A stretch of DNA of 64,000 nt from Enemella evansiae. Its GTDB lineage: Bacteria; Actinomycetota; Actinomycetes; Propionibacteriales; Propionibacteriaceae. Position 1 is the first letter of the stretch. Each line of letters begins with the position of its first letter. Below are positions 20,306 through 29,846 of this stretch, piece by piece. The notes under the pieces are model-generated. The model made no database searches, was not told where the DNA came from, and saw only the letters and a program-made list of their open reading frames with translations. The stretch covers positions 310,001 to 374,000 of the forward strand of contig NZ_NMVP01000001.1 of NCBI RefSeq assembly GCF_002250705.1, read 5' to 3'. A program made the position numbers and the translations under genes.

Positions 20306-21115
20306 GTGAACAAGGCTGAGTTGATCGAAGCGCTGTCGGTGAATTTCGATGGCAACAAGGCAGAGGCAGGCCGAGTCCTGAACCTGGTCGTCGACACGAT
20401 CATGGTCGAGACCGCCCGCAACGGGAAGGTGTCGATCACCGGATTCGGCGTCTTCGAGAAGCGGCACAAGGCTGCCCGGATGGTTCGCAACCCCCGCACC
20501 GGTGAGCGCAAGCGGGCCAAGGCGACCAACGTCCCGGCGTTCCGCGCCGGCACCAAGCTCAAGGACTACATGTCCGGCAAGGAGAAGCTGCCGCGGGCCA
20601 CCAAGGCGACCGCCGCCAAGAAGTCCGCGGCCGCCGCCACCAGCACCGCGACCAAGAGCGCTGCGAAGAAGGCGACCGCGACCAAGTCCGCCGCCAAGAG
20701 CACCGCCAAGAAGGCCAGCACCACCAAGGCCGCACCGGCCGCCAAGAAGAGCACCGCCAAGAAGTCCACCACCAAGGCGACTCCGGCGAAGAAGGCGACC
20801 ACCCGCGCGACCCCGGCGGCCAAGAAGAGCACCGCCAAGAAGACGGCCACCAAGGCCGCCACCACCAGGGCCACTCCCGCGAAGAAGAGCACCGCGAAGA
20901 AGTCGACCGCGCGTCCGGCGGCCAAGAGCACCGCCAAGAAGTCGACCACCCGCGCGACCCCGGCGGCCAAGAAGAGCACCGCCAAGAAGGCGCCGGCCAG
21001 CAAGGCGACCGCGAAGAAGAGCACCGCCAAGAAGGCCACCCCGGCAAAGAAGGCGCCCGCGAAGAAGAGCACCGCCAAGAAGGCCAGCACCCGGCGTACC
21101 GCCAAGAAGGCCTGA
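20306..21115 (+). CDS. hupB: Histone-like HU protein with long lysine-rich tail (HupB/Hlp type)
   Basis: Nucleoid protein of about 269 residues. Residues 1-90 are a standard HU fold (NKAELIEALS, GFGVFEKRHKAARMVRNPRTG with the DNA-intercalating beta arm, FRAGTKLKD). The remaining about 180 residues are almost only K, A, T, S, P in repeats of the form KKSTAKK, PAKK and ATPAKK, like the histone-H1-like tails of mycobacterial HupB but longer than those I recall. The start is GTG 20306 with GGAGAG 7 nt upstream; GTG 20300 is too close to it. Position after leuCD is conserved in actinobacteria. Length of the tail may vary between strains by repeat slippage. Confidence 0.95.
   Translation: MNKAELIEALSVNFDGNKAEAGRVLNLVVDTIMVETARNGKVSITGFGVFEKRHKAARMVRNPRTGERKRAKATNVPAFRAGTKLKDYMSGKEKLPRATKATAAKKSAAAATSTATKSAAKKATATKSAAKSTAKKASTTKAAPAAKKSTAKKSTTKATPAKKATTRATPAAKKSTAKKTATKAATTRATPAKKSTAKKSTARPAAKSTAKKSTTRATPAAKKSTAKKAPASKATAKKSTAKKATPAKKAPAKKSTAKKASTRRTAKKA
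20583..21112 (+). repeat. Degenerate coding repeats of the HupB tail
   Basis: The tail-coding DNA is built from recurring AAGAAGAGCACCGCCAAGAA-like units with ACC, GCC and AAG codons. About a dozen imperfect copies can be counted, several nearly identical over 20-30 bp (for example near 20740, 20820, 20965 and 21060). It is prone to recombination or slippage. Confidence 0.75.
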
Positions 21116-21130
21116 CCGCAGCACCTCACT

Positions 21131-21166
21131 CGATGGGGCCCGGAGCACTCGCTCCGGGCCCCATCG
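21131..21166. terminator. Bidirectional hairpin between hupB and cofC
   Basis: Perfect 16-bp stem (21131-21146 with 21151-21166) closed by a 4-nt loop, between convergent genes. It lacks a long T run but is strong enough to end both transcripts. Confidence 0.85.
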
Positions 21167-21197
21167 GTGTCTCGGGGAAAGCCGGAAGAGGCCGTGC

Positions 21198-22010
21198 TCA
21201 GGGCCAGAGCTGGCGGATCGTGCCGTCGCCGGCACGGGCCAGCTGGACCCGCTGCCCGGGATGCGGCCGGGGGAAATCGGGGGGCACCGCGGCGGCGCCG
21301 GCGGTGACCGCGGTGCCGTCGTCGAGCAGCAACCGCACCCCGTCACCGGTCACCTGGGCGACCACACCGGTCTGCTGCCGCACCGGGCGACCATCCTCGA
21401 GCAGGGCCGCCAGTTCCGGCGCCAGGCCCACCCCGGCGGCGGCCTCCGCCAGCTCCCCGACGGTGTCCACGTCGCGGCGCAGACCGGCCGGCGCGGCCAG
21501 CTCGGTTGCACCGGACTCCCGGTGGCGGGCCGCCGAATCCTTGCCGAACAACGGATCCAGGGCCATCCCGCGGGCGGCCAACAGGGTCGTCCCGGTGCCC
21601 TCGGCATCGGGGACGAACCAGCGTCCCACCGGTGCGGCGCATTCCGCCAGGACGGTCCGCAGCTCGGTGTCGGTGATCGCCGGCAGGTCGGCCATCGACG
21701 CCACCACCAACTGCCCGGTCGGCGCATTCACCGCGCCCGCTCGGAAAGCCGCGTTCAACCCCTCACCGGGGTCGGGGAGCACCAGCGGATGCAATCCGTT
21801 GCTGGCCAGAAAACGCGCCGACCCGGGGGATGCGGAGACCACCACGACCTCCGCGCCGGTCGCCGACCAGGTGCGGACGGTGTGCAGCAGCATCTGCTGG
21901 GCGATCCGCGCGCGCAGCGCCGGCGGCACCTCGACCAGCCGTGACTTGGCGGACGCCAGATCCTTGAACGGCAGCACCACCCGCGGGGCAGCGGTCGAAT
22001 CACCAGCCAT
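21198..22010 (-). CDS. cofC: Phosphoenolpyruvate/2-phospho-L-lactate guanylyltransferase (CofC/FbiD) with extra C-terminal region
   Basis: Activates phosphoenolpyruvate or 2-phospholactate with GTP in coenzyme F420 synthesis. 270 residues. The nucleotidyltransferase half (about 1-200) has VVLPFKDLASAKSRL at the N-terminus, then VVVVSASPGSARFLASNG, DPGEGLNAAFRAG, VASMADLPAITDTEL and DAEGTGTTLLAARG, with PLFGKDSAARH late. The last about 65 residues (GRPVRQQTGVVAQVTGDGVRL onward) form an extra beta-rich module I do not know from typical CofC proteins, which stop near 210-220. It occurs between hupB and the plsC-gpsA-ddl block, as in mycobacteria. Confidence 0.88.
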   Translation of the reverse strand: MAGDSTAAPRVVLPFKDLASAKSRLVEVPPALRARIAQQMLLHTVRTWSATGAEVVVVSASPGSARFLASNGLHPLVLPDPGEGLNAAFRAGAVNAPTGQLVVASMADLPAITDTELRTVLAECAAPVGRWFVPDAEGTGTTLLAARGMALDPLFGKDSAARHRESGATELAAPAGLRRDVDTVGELAEAAAGVGLAPELAALLEDGRPVRQQTGVVAQVTGDGVRLLLDDGTAVTAGAAAVPPDFPRPHPGQRVQLARAGDGTIRQLWP

Positions 22011-22121
22011 GGGGGCGATGCTGCCATACCGCGAGGAATCCCTGCCGCGGGTGTGGTCACCTCGCTACAGTGGCTGCGTCGGTCCGGTGGCCGGCACCCC
22101 CGACCAGCGGAGGATCCATCC

Positions 22122-22910
22122 ATGGCCGACGTCAGCCCGTCCCGCGGCATCGCCGCTCGCCCGCTGCGTGCAGTGATCGACGAACCCGCCGAGCCCGTGC
22201 TGCGGCGTACCGTCTGGGCGGTCGCCGGGATCCTGCGCCGGATCACCCATCAGGACTGGCGGAACATGGAGAAGGTCCCGCGGACCGGTGGGTTGGTGAT
22301 CGTGATCAACCACATCTCCAACTTCGACCCGGTGGCCTACGGCCACTACCTGACCTGGGCCGGGCGTTGGCCCCGGTTCCTCGCCAAGGATGCGATCTTC
22401 CGCGTTCCGTTGCTCGGTTGGGTCGCCTCGCATGCCGACCAGATCCGGGTACGCCGGCACGGGCCGCGGGCCAACGAGGCCGTCGCCGCCGCGGTGCAGG
22501 CCATCAACGACGGCAAGGCCGTCAGCGTCTATCCCGAGGGCACCATCACCGCCGACCCCGACACCTGGCCGATGACCGGGCGTACCGGGGCCGCACGGAT
22601 CGCCCTCGCCACCGGCTGCCCGGTCATCCCGATCGCCCAGTGGGGGGCCCAGGAGGTGCTGCCGGGCAAGAAGCTGACCTGGCCGAGAATCCTGCCGCGC
22701 AAGACGATGCGGGTGATCGCCGGTGATCCGGTCCCGCTGGATGACCTGCGTGGCCTGCCATTGCGGGCACCGGTGCTCGAGGAGGCCACCGACCGGATCC
22801 TCGATGCGCTCACCGCACTGCTCGCCGAGCTGCGCGAGGAGACGCCACCGCCGGGCCGGTGGGATCTGAAACTGGGTCGCCGGGTGCCGATCAAGGAGTG
22901 GAACCGATGA
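22122..22910 (+). CDS. plsC: 1-acyl-sn-glycerol-3-phosphate acyltransferase
   Basis: Transfers an acyl chain to lysophosphatidic acid at the inner membrane. 262 residues; the catalytic HxxxxD is NHISNFD, FLAKDAIFRVPLLGW and VYPEGTITADPD are motifs II-III, and VIPIAQWGAQEVLPG is motif IV. ATG 22122 (MADVSPSR) has GCGGAGG as ribosome site; an open frame extends to 22053 but is less likely. The stop overlaps the gpsA start (ATGA), giving a phospholipid-precursor pair with GpsA making the glycerol-3-phosphate. Confidence 0.92.
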   Translation: MADVSPSRGIAARPLRAVIDEPAEPVLRRTVWAVAGILRRITHQDWRNMEKVPRTGGLVIVINHISNFDPVAYGHYLTWAGRWPRFLAKDAIFRVPLLGWVASHADQIRVRRHGPRANEAVAAAVQAINDGKAVSVYPEGTITADPDTWPMTGRTGAARIALATGCPVIPIAQWGAQEVLPGKKLTWPRILPRKTMRVIAGDPVPLDDLRGLPLRAPVLEEATDRILDALTALLAELREETPPPGRWDLKLGRRVPIKEWNR

Positions 22911-23896
22911 GCCGGGTCGCGGTGATGGGAGCCGGTGCCTGGGGGACCGCCTTCGCCATGATCATGGCCGATGCCGGCAATCCGGTCACGCTCTGGGCGC
23001 GCCGGGCGGCGGTCGCCGAGGGGATCAACAGCGTGCGGCGCAATCCCGACTATCTCAGCGATGTGCCGCTGCCGGCCGGGCTGACCGCGGTCACCGACCC
23101 GCAGCAGGCACTCACCGATGCCGAGCTGGTGGTCCTGGCGATCCCGGCCCAGCAGCTGCGTGCCAACCTGCTGGATTGGCGACTGCCGAACGACTCGTTG
23201 CTGATCAGCCTGGCCAAGGGAGTGGAGAACGAGACCCTGCTGACGATGAGCCAGGTGGTCACCGACATCGGTGTCGACGCCGAACGGGTGCTGGCGGTCA
23301 GCGGTCCCAACCTGGCCGGGGAGATCGGGCAGCGACAGCCCGCGGCCGCCGTCGTCGCGGCACGCAGCACCGGGACCGCGGACCGCGTCGCCGCCGCCTG
23401 CCGGACCGGCTACTTCCGGCCCTACACCAGCGTCGACGTGGTCGGGTGTGAGATCGGCGGAGCGACCAAGAACGCGATCGCGCTCGCCGTCGGCATGGGG
23501 CAGGGGCTCGGCATGGGGGCGAATTCGCTGGCCTCGTTGATCACCCGCGGGCTCGCCGAGACCAGCCGCCTCGGCGAGGCACTCGGTGCCGACCCGCACA
23601 CCTTCGCCGGCCTGGCCGGGATGGGCGACCTGGTCGCCACCTGCATGTCCCCCCTGTCGCGGAACCGCACCTTCGGTGAACTGCTGGGCCGCGGCCATGA
23701 CGTGGCGCAGGCCAGGGCACTGTCCCGAGGGGTCACCGAGGGCGTCCGTTCGGCCGCCTCGATCCAGGCGCTGGCCGAACGGCACGACGTCGACATGCCC
23801 ATCGTCGGCCACGTCGTCGACGTGCTGGCGGGCCGGCAGACGCCACGCGACGCGATCGGCACCATGATGGCGCGACAGACCCGACCCGAACGGTAG
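22907..23896 (+). CDS. gpsA: Glycerol-3-phosphate dehydrogenase [NAD(P)+]
   Basis: Reduces dihydroxyacetone phosphate to sn-glycerol-3-phosphate, head group for phospholipids. 329 residues. MGAGAWGTAFA is the nucleotide-binding loop; LAKGVENETL and AVSGPNLAGEI follow; the catalytic Lys lies in GGATKNAIALAVG, and GLAGMGDLVATC is a conserved C-terminal block. Translation overlaps plsC by 4 nt. The ddl -10 hexamer overlaps the gpsA stop codon. Confidence 0.95.
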   Translation: MSRVAVMGAGAWGTAFAMIMADAGNPVTLWARRAAVAEGINSVRRNPDYLSDVPLPAGLTAVTDPQQALTDAELVVLAIPAQQLRANLLDWRLPNDSLLISLAKGVENETLLTMSQVVTDIGVDAERVLAVSGPNLAGEIGQRQPAAAVVAARSTGTADRVAAACRTGYFRPYTSVDVVGCEIGGATKNAIALAVGMGQGLGMGANSLASLITRGLAETSRLGEALGADPHTFAGLAGMGDLVATCMSPLSRNRTFGELLGRGHDVAQARALSRGVTEGVRSAASIQALAERHDVDMPIVGHVVDVLAGRQTPRDAIGTMMARQTRPER

Positions 23897-23906
23897 GGTC
23901 GCCCAC

Positions 23907-25046
23907 GTGAGTGAGCCGATCCAGAGCACCGAGCCCGACCAGCGGCCCACCGTCGCCCTCGTCTTCGGCGGTGATTCCAGTGAGCATCAGGTTTCCTGTC
24001 TCACCGCGGGCAGCGTTGCGCGCGCCATCGACCCCCAGCGGTACCGGGTCGTCGGCATCGGCATCACCCGGTCCGGTCGCTGGGTCCGGGTGCCGCTGGA
24101 GCAGATCCAGCAGTTGCAGATCGTCGACCGCCAGATGCCCAGCCTGACCGAGGATCACCCGGACGCCGAACTGGTACGCACCCCCGAGGGCGTCCAGCTG
24201 CTGACCCGCGACGGGGGAACGCTGACCGACCCCGAACGGGTCGATGTCGCCTTCGCCCTGCTGCACGGACCCCACGGTGAGGACGGCACGATCCAGGGAT
24301 TGTTCGAGCTGCTGGGGTTGCGGTATGTCGGCTCCGGGGTCGCCGCGTCGGCGATCGGCATGGACAAGCATCTGATGAAGCTGGCGTTCGCGGCCAGCGG
24401 CATCCCGATCGGGCCGTTCGTGGTGATCCAGCCGCACGAGTGGGAGAAGGACCCGGCCGCCAGCCTGGATGCCGTGGCAGCGTTGGATTTCCCGGTCTTC
24501 GTCAAACCCGCCCGCGGTGGCTCCTCGGTCGGGATCACCAAGGTGGACGACAAGGAGGCGGTCGCCGCGGCGATCGAGGAGGCCCGGCGCTGGGACCCGA
24601 AGGTCCTGGTGGAGCAGGGATTCGTGGACTGCCGCGAGGTCGAGTGCGGGGTGCTCGGCGGGCGCACGGGTGATCCCGGGCGGGCCAGCTCGGTGGCCGA
24701 GATCCGGATGCACAACGAGAGCGGCTTCTACGACTTCGAGGCGAAGTATCTGCCCGAGGACCAGGTCAGTCTCGATGTGCCGGCGAGGATCGATCCGGAG
24801 ACCACCGAGGCGCTCCGCGCGCTCGCCGTGCGGACCTTCGACACCCTCGGCTGCGAGGGACTGGCGCGGGTCGACTTCTTCGTCGCCCGGATGGGCCGGA
24901 TCTATGTCAACGAGATCAACACGATGCCCGGATTCACCGCCACCTCGATGTTTCCGCTGGTCTGGCAGCACGCCGGTCTGGAGTACCCGCAGCTGATCGA
25001 TGAGCTGCTGCAGCTCGCGCTGAACCGCCCGCTCGGGCTGCGCTGA
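23907..25046 (+). CDS. ddl: D-alanine--D-alanine ligase
   Basis: ATP-dependent joining of two D-Ala for peptidoglycan precursors. 379 residues: N-terminal FGGDSSEHQVSCLTAG, HGPHGEDGTIQGLFELLG, then the ATP-grasp core with FPVFVKPARGGSSVG, EVECGVLG, RVDFFVARMGRIYVNEINTMPGFT carrying the Mg2+ ligands, and the closing SMFPLVW. GTG 23907 is preceded by TAGGGT (23894-23899) with 7 nt between and no ribosome site, so it may be transcribed leaderless, independently of gpsA. Confidence 0.95.
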   Translation: MSEPIQSTEPDQRPTVALVFGGDSSEHQVSCLTAGSVARAIDPQRYRVVGIGITRSGRWVRVPLEQIQQLQIVDRQMPSLTEDHPDAELVRTPEGVQLLTRDGGTLTDPERVDVAFALLHGPHGEDGTIQGLFELLGLRYVGSGVAASAIGMDKHLMKLAFAASGIPIGPFVVIQPHEWEKDPAASLDAVAALDFPVFVKPARGGSSVGITKVDDKEAVAAAIEEARRWDPKVLVEQGFVDCREVECGVLGGRTGDPGRASSVAEIRMHNESGFYDFEAKYLPEDQVSLDVPARIDPETTEALRALAVRTFDTLGCEGLARVDFFVARMGRIYVNEINTMPGFTATSMFPLVWQHAGLEYPQLIDELLQLALNRPLGLR

Positions 25047-25080
25047 GCCCCCCGTTCATCGAAAAGGTCGCGCAGCGACC

Positions 25081-25210
25081 GTGTCGAGATGAACCCCCGG
25101 TGCAGCTCAGCTCATCTCGACACGCGATCCATTGCTCCGCTTCGCTGCGCATGCTCGCTACTCGATGAGCGTGGGCAGGGGCCGGCTCATCTCGCTACTC
25201 GATGAGCGTA
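25081..25210. repeat. Intergenic repeat cluster with inverted and direct repeats
   Basis: Between ddl and the DUF3515 gene. A 12-bp inverted repeat, GTGTCGAGATGA (25081-25092) / TCATCTCGACAC (25112-25123), is followed by two direct copies of CTCGCTACTCGATGAGCGT (25154-25172, 25191-25209), each nearly palindromic itself. The CTCGCT / CTACTCGATGAG wording is like the short intergenic repeats I recall from many actinobacterial genomes. The hairpins may serve as terminators for the convergent ddl and DUF3515 genes. Confidence 0.75.
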
Positions 25211-25216
25211 CGAAGG

Positions 25217-25684
25217 CTAGAGACAGGGTTTCTGGGAGGGGTTGCCGGTGGCGACGGCGGCGGCCAGGTCGACCAGGGCGTCGGCCTCGGGGGCGTACTT
25301 GTTCGGGACGCCGACCTGGATGGTCGCGGTCCGGCCGATGGTGGTGAACAGCCAACCGCCCTGGCCCTGTTCGGCGTACCAGCCGACGCCGTTCACCTCG
25401 AAGCAGCGGGTGTCGCGCTGCATCGCCTCGGGCTCGGCGATCCCGCAGACCACGGTGATCGGCGGTTCACCCCAGGCACCGCTCAACGAACCGCTGGTAC
25501 CCCGCCGCTGTTTGCCGAGCACCTTGTCCGGGAGCGCGGTGATGACCTGGTCGCAGGCGGTCCGCACGTCGGCCGCGACGGGTGGATCGGTGACCTGGAC
25601 GGTGCTGCCGCAGCCGGCGAGTGCGCCGACCGCGACCAGTGTGGTGAGCGCGAGCGGGAGTGGGGGAGTGCGGCGGGGGCGCAC
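25217..25684 (-). CDS. DUF3515 family lipoprotein
   Basis: 155 residues. The N-terminus PLALTTLVAVGALAGC is a lipoprotein signal with the lipobox LAGC. The mature part follows the DUF3515 pattern: LPDKVLGKQRR, AWGEPPITVVCGI, FEVNGVGWYAE, FTTIGRTATIQVGVP and a C-terminal Cys. Function unknown. Neighbourhood ddl - DUF3515 - AsnC/Lrp - thiL is conserved in actinobacteria. It begins 1 nt after the AsnC-domain gene and is co-transcribed with it. Confidence 0.88.
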   Translation of the reverse strand: MRPRRTPPLPLALTTLVAVGALAGCGSTVQVTDPPVAADVRTACDQVITALPDKVLGKQRRGTSGSLSGAWGEPPITVVCGIAEPEAMQRDTRCFEVNGVGWYAEQGQGGWLFTTIGRTATIQVGVPNKYAPEADALVDLAAAVATGNPSQKPCL

Positions 25685-25685
25685 C

Positions 25686-25922
25686 TCAGATGTTGACGAC
25701 CGGGCAGGTCACGGTGCGGGTGATCCCGGCGACGACCTGGACCTTGGCGACCACCAGGTTCCCGAGCTCGTCGACATTCGGCGCCTCGGCGCGCACGATC
25801 ACGTCGTAGGGGCCGGTGACATCCTCGGCGAGCGTGACCCCGGGAATGGTCCGGATCTCCGCGGCCACTTCCGCGGCCTTGCCGACATTGGTCTGCACCA
25901 GGATGTACGCCTGGACTGTCAT
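25686..25922 (-). CDS. Stand-alone Lrp/AsnC ligand-binding (RAM) domain protein
   Basis: 78 residues corresponding only to the RAM domain of Lrp/AsnC regulators (AYILVQTNVGKAAEVAAEI, GPYDVIVRAEAPNVDELG), with no HTH. Such single-domain proteins form oligomers that bind amino acids and may modify full-length Lrp proteins. The upstream minus strand has AGGAG 4 nt before the ATG. First gene of a two-gene unit with DUF3515, divergent from thiL. Confidence 0.9.
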   Translation of the reverse strand: MTVQAYILVQTNVGKAAEVAAEIRTIPGVTLAEDVTGPYDVIVRAEAPNVDELGNLVVAKVQVVAGITRTVTCPVVNI

Positions 25923-26062
25923 CTCCTGCTCCTAGCCGTCCTCGGGGACCCGGTCCGGGTGGTGCCGGGTACGCCGCTGCTCACGGTACCGTGTCGCGCA
26001 AGGTCCGCACCACTGCCGTCGGCGGCGGACCCATCGCCCACCCGACCGCCGCTGGAGGCCCG

Positions 26063-27037
26063 ATGACCGCACCCGAGCAGCCCGCCGGAACCCTTTCCGA
26101 GGTTGGAGAATTCGCGCTGATCGACCAGCTCACCGCCGACCTGGAGACCTCCGACGCGGTCCGCCTCGGACCCGGTGACGATGCCGCGGTGATCACCCCC
26201 GACGGTGATCTGGCCGTCTCCACCGACACCATGGTCGCCGGGGTGCACTTCAAGACCGACTGGTCCCTGCCGCACGAGGTCGGCCAGCGTGCGGTGGCCG
26301 GCGCCCTCGCCGACCTGGAGGCGATGGGTGCCCGCCCGGTCGCGCTGGTGGTCGCCTTCACCGCTCCCGGGGACCTGGCCGCCAACTGGGCCAAACAGTG
26401 CGTCCAGGGGATGCGGCTGGAGGCGGCCCGCGGCCGGTGCGTGCTGGTCGGCGGCGATGTCACCTCCGGGCGCGACGTCACCATCACCGTCACCGTGCTC
26501 GGCGACCTGCAGGGCCGCCCGCCGGTGACCCGCGCCGGCGCCCGGCCCGGGCAGCTGCTGGCGCTGCGGGGCCGGGTCGGCTGGTCCGCCGCCGGGCTGG
26601 CGGTGCTGCGCCGCGGATTCCGCTCACCCCGGGCGGTGGTGGATGCCTACAAGGTGCCCGAGGTGCCCTACGGCCAGGGCGTCGTCGCCGCCGACGCGGG
26701 TGCCAGCGCGATGATCGACGTCTCCGACGGGCTGCTGGCCGACCTGGGGCACATCGCCCGCGCCTCCGGCGTACGGCTGACCGTGGACCGTGCCGATCTC
26801 GAGGTGCCCGAGGCCATCCAGGCCGTCGCGGCCGCCACCGGCGCCGATCCGTGGACCTTCCTGCTCACCGGGGGAGAGGACCATGCACTGGCCGCCGCCT
26901 TCGACGAGGGCGCCGTCCCCGAGGGCTGGCGGGTGATCGGCCGGGTCGAGGCGGTTGCCGACGGCGACGAGCCCGGCGTGCTCGTCGACGGTACGCCGTG
27001 GGACGGCGAGGCCGGCTGGGATCACTACCGGCGCTGA
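26063..27037 (+). CDS. thiL: Thiamine-monophosphate kinase
   Basis: Phosphorylates thiamine monophosphate to the diphosphate cofactor. 324 residues of the PurM/ThiL fold: RLGPGDDAAVI, STDTMVAGVHF and GQRAVAGALADLEAMGARP build the N-terminal metal/nucleotide site; VGGDVTSG follows, then MIDVSDGLLADLGHIAR and LTGGEDHAL. ATG 26063 follows GGAGG by 6 nt; an upstream GTG (25991) is in frame but has no site. No TPP riboswitch precedes it. Confidence 0.94.
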   Translation: MTAPEQPAGTLSEVGEFALIDQLTADLETSDAVRLGPGDDAAVITPDGDLAVSTDTMVAGVHFKTDWSLPHEVGQRAVAGALADLEAMGARPVALVVAFTAPGDLAANWAKQCVQGMRLEAARGRCVLVGGDVTSGRDVTITVTVLGDLQGRPPVTRAGARPGQLLALRGRVGWSAAGLAVLRRGFRSPRAVVDAYKVPEVPYGQGVVAADAGASAMIDVSDGLLADLGHIARASGVRLTVDRADLEVPEAIQAVAAATGADPWTFLLTGGEDHALAAAFDEGAVPEGWRVIGRVEAVADGDEPGVLVDGTPWDGEAGWDHYRR

Positions 27038-27127
27038 GCGCCGCGGGGCGCATCTCGGCTTGGTAACGGGCCCGGTGGCGGCGTGTGGGGGAGGCCCATC
27101 GGGAGCCGATTCGCTAACCTGTGGGAC

Positions 27128-29842
27128 ATGGCGAGCCGCGCGTCTTCCCCGGCGCGGACCCGAAGCTCGACTGCGAACTCGCAGTCGGGCTCCCGTCCGC
27201 GTTCGTCCGGAACGAAGAAGAATCAGACCACCCGCCCCCAGACCCGGGGCGGCAGTTCCGCTACCCGTAAGAAGGCGCCCGCGAAGCGCCCCACCGGCAA
27301 GCGTCCCCCGCAGCGGCGCGGTCCCGCGCCGCGGCCGTCGCTGCTGGAGCTGATCGGCCGCGGCCTGGCCGCCGCCTGGAACGGCCTCGCGCACGGCACC
27401 GGCAGTGCCGCCCGCTCGATCGGCAACGGTGCCCGCGACGTCGACCCGGCACTGCGCCGCGACGGGGCCGGGCTGTTCCTGCTCGGTGTCGCGATCGTGC
27501 TGGCCGCCGCGTTCTGGTGGTCCATCCCGGCGCCGGTCGGCCCGGCCATCGTCACCGGGGTGTCCACCCTGGTCGGCACCCTCGGCTTCGCCGCGCCGCT
27601 GCTCGTCGGCTGGATGGCCTGGCGCACCCTGCGGCACCCGGATCGCAACGGCCCGGCCGGCCGCCAGGTGGTGGGCTGGCTCGCCCTCGCCCTCGGCCTG
27701 CTCGGGTTGATCAACATCGCCAACGGCCTGCCGCGGCCCGAGAGCCCCGAACGGCTGCGCGCCGCCGGCGGCATGCTCGGCTTCATCTCCTCCAGCATGC
27801 TGGCCGACCTGCTCACCGTCTATGTGGCCGTCCCGCTGCTGGTGCTGCTGATGCTGTTCGGTGCCCTGGTGGTGATCGGCATCCCGCTGCACGAACTCGG
27901 CGAGCGGGCCTCCGCGCTCATCCCGCAGCGCCGCGAACGCTATGAGGACGAGGACCTCGAATACGGCGTCGATGAGGCCTACGACACCCCGCTGGTGAAG
28001 GACAAGCCACGCAAGGGTGCCGCCGTCGACCCGGTCGACGAGGATGCGGACGCCGCGCCGCCGGCAAAGCCGGCCGCGAAGCAGAGCGCGAAGAAGCGGC
28101 GCAGCTTCGTCGACGAGCAGCCGCTCGCCGGTGACGACGAGGTGTTCGATGTGGACGCCCTCGACCCCGCCGACGACGCGACCGCTGGCGACGTACCGGA
28201 CAAGAAATCGAAGGGTACGCCGAACCCGTCGGCCGAGGCGGCCGAGCAGGGTGGCGACAAGAAGGTCACCGCCGGGCTGCCGCCCGAGACGGCCGGTGCG
28301 GTCGAGGCGCCTTCGGTGGAGGCCCCGAACCACTCGCCGATCCCGCAGCGGGTCGAGCAGCTGCAGCTCTCCGGCGATGTGCAGTATGTGCTGCCGGACG
28401 CCGAGTCGCTGAAGCCCGGTTCGGTGCCGAAGTCGCGGACCCAGGCATCCGACAACGTGGTCCGCGCGCTGTCGGAGGTGCTGGAGCAGTTCAACGTGGA
28501 CGCCCAGGTCACCGGTTACACCCGCGGGCCGACCGTGACCCGTTACGAGGTCGAGCTCGGCCCGGCGGTGAAGGTCGAACGGGTCACCGCGCTGAGCAAG
28601 AACATCTCCTATGCGGTCGCCTCCCAGGACGTCCGGATCCTCTCGCCGATCCCCGGCAAGTCCGCGATCGGCATCGAGATCCCGAACACCGACAAGGAGG
28701 TCGTCTCCCTCGGCGACGTGCTGCGCTCCAACCGCGCCCGCAACGACCACCACCCGATGACCGTCGGGCTGGGCAAGGACGTCGAGGGCGGTTACGTGAT
28801 CGCCAACATGGCGAAGATGCCGCACCTGCTGGTCGCCGGCGCCACCGGCTCGGGCAAGTCGTCGTTCATCAACTCGCTGATCACCTCGGTGATGATGCGC
28901 GCCACGCCCGATGAGGTGCGGATGCTGCTGGTCGACCCGAAGCGGGTGGAGCTGAACGCCTACGAGGGCATCCCGCACCTGGTCACCCCGATCATCACCA
29001 ACCCGAAGAAGGCGGCCGAGGCGCTGCAGTGGGTGGTGAAGGAGATGGACCTGCGCTACGACGACCTGGCGGCCTTCGGTTTCCGGCACGTCGATGACTT
29101 CAACAAGGCGGTACGCGCGGGTCAGGTGCAACCACCGGAGGGGTCGGAGCGGGTGCTCTCGCCCTACCCGTACCTGCTGGTCGTGGTGGACGAGCTCGCC
29201 GACCTGATGATGGTCGCCCCGCGCGACGTCGAGGACTCGATCGTGCGGATCACCCAGCTCGCCCGCGCCGCCGGCATCCACCTGGTGCTCGCCACCCAGC
29301 GGCCCTCCACCGATGTGGTCACCGGCCTGATCAAGGCCAATGTGCCGTCCCGGCTGGCGTTCGCGACCTCCTCGATGACCGACTCCCGGGTGATCCTCGA
29401 TCAGCCGGGTGCGGAGAAGCTGGTCGGCCAGGGTGACGGGCTGTTCCTGCCGATGGGTGCCGGCAAGCCCATCCGCGTGCAGGGCTCCTGGGTCACCGAG
29501 GCCGAGATCCGGCAGGTCGTCAAGCACGTCACCGAGCAGCTGCAGCCGACCTACCGCGAGGACGTCACCGCCCCGGCCGCCTCCACCAAGGTGGCCGAGG
29601 ACATCGGCGACGACATGGACCTGGTGCTCGAGGCGGTGCAGCTGGTGGTGAACCTGCAGCTCGGCTCGACCTCGATGCTGCAGCGCAAGCTGCGGGTCGG
29701 TTTCGCCAAGGCCGGCCGGTTGATGGACATCCTGGAGACTCGCGGGATCGTCGGTCCCTCCGAGGGCTCCAAGCCGCGCGAGGTGCTGGTCAAGCCCGAC
29801 GATCTCGATGAGGTGCTGACCAACCTGCAGGCCTCGGGCTGA
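27128..29842 (+). CDS. ftsK: DNA translocase FtsK/SpoIIIE
   Basis: Septum-bound ATP-driven DNA pump that clears chromosome ends during division. About 904 residues. After a basic Ser/Arg/Lys-rich start come four membrane helices (about residues 115-260), a long acidic/Pro-Ala linker, and the motor: FtsK alpha domain, then Walker [11 protein letters not shown] (about 570-580), Walker [14 protein letters not shown] and [11 protein letters not shown]. The C-terminal gamma winged helix ([20 protein letters not shown]), which reads KOPS-type sequences, is present. TAACCT (27115-27120) ends 7 nt before ATG 27128 (leaderless). No XerH/C gene lies nearby. Confidence 0.96.
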   Translation: MASRASSPARTRSSTANSQSGSRPRSSGTKKNQTTRPQTRGGSSATRKKAPAKRPTGKRPPQRRGPAPRPSLLELIGRGLAAAWNGLAHGTGSAARSIGNGARDVDPALRRDGAGLFLLGVAIVLAAAFWWSIPAPVGPAIVTGVSTLVGTLGFAAPLLVGWMAWRTLRHPDRNGPAGRQVVGWLALALGLLGLINIANGLPRPESPERLRAAGGMLGFISSSMLADLLTVYVAVPLLVLLMLFGALVVIGIPLHELGERASALIPQRRERYEDEDLEYGVDEAYDTPLVKDKPRKGAAVDPVDEDADAAPPAKPAAKQSAKKRRSFVDEQPLAGDDEVFDVDALDPADDATAGDVPDKKSKGTPNPSAEAAEQGGDKKVTAGLPPETAGAVEAPSVEAPNHSPIPQRVEQLQLSGDVQYVLPDAESLKPGSVPKSRTQASDNVVRALSEVLEQFNVDAQVTGYTRGPTVTRYEVELGPAVKVERVTALSKNISYAVASQDVRILSPIPGKSAIGIEIPNTDKEVVSLGDVLRSNRARNDHHPMTVGLGKDVEGGYVIANMAKMPHLLVAGATGSGKSSFINSLITSVMMRATPDEVRMLLVDPKRVELNAYEGIPHLVTPIITNPKKAAEALQWVVKEMDLRYDDLAAFGFRHVDDFNKAVRAGQVQPPEGSERVLSPYPYLLVVVDELADLMMVAPRDVEDSIVRITQLARAAGIHLVLATQRPSTDVVTGLIKANVPSRLAFATSSMTDSRVILDQPGAEKLVGQGDGLFLPMGAGKPIRVQGSWVTEAEIRQVVKHVTEQLQPTYREDVTAPAASTKVAEDIGDDMDLVLEAVQLVVNLQLGSTSMLQRKLRVGFAKAGRLMDILETRGIVGPSEGSKPREVLVKPDDLDEVLTNLQASG

Positions 29843-29846
29843 GTCT

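Noticed and set aside
25923..26062. TPP riboswitch before thiL
   Set aside because: No THI-box-like sequence (CUGAGA/ACCUGA arrangement) is visible in the 140-bp region.
26624..29527. A 967-codon minus-strand open frame
   Set aside because: It lies opposite thiL and ftsK and reads like a reverse-frame shadow (D, H, R, G, V-rich, no domain).
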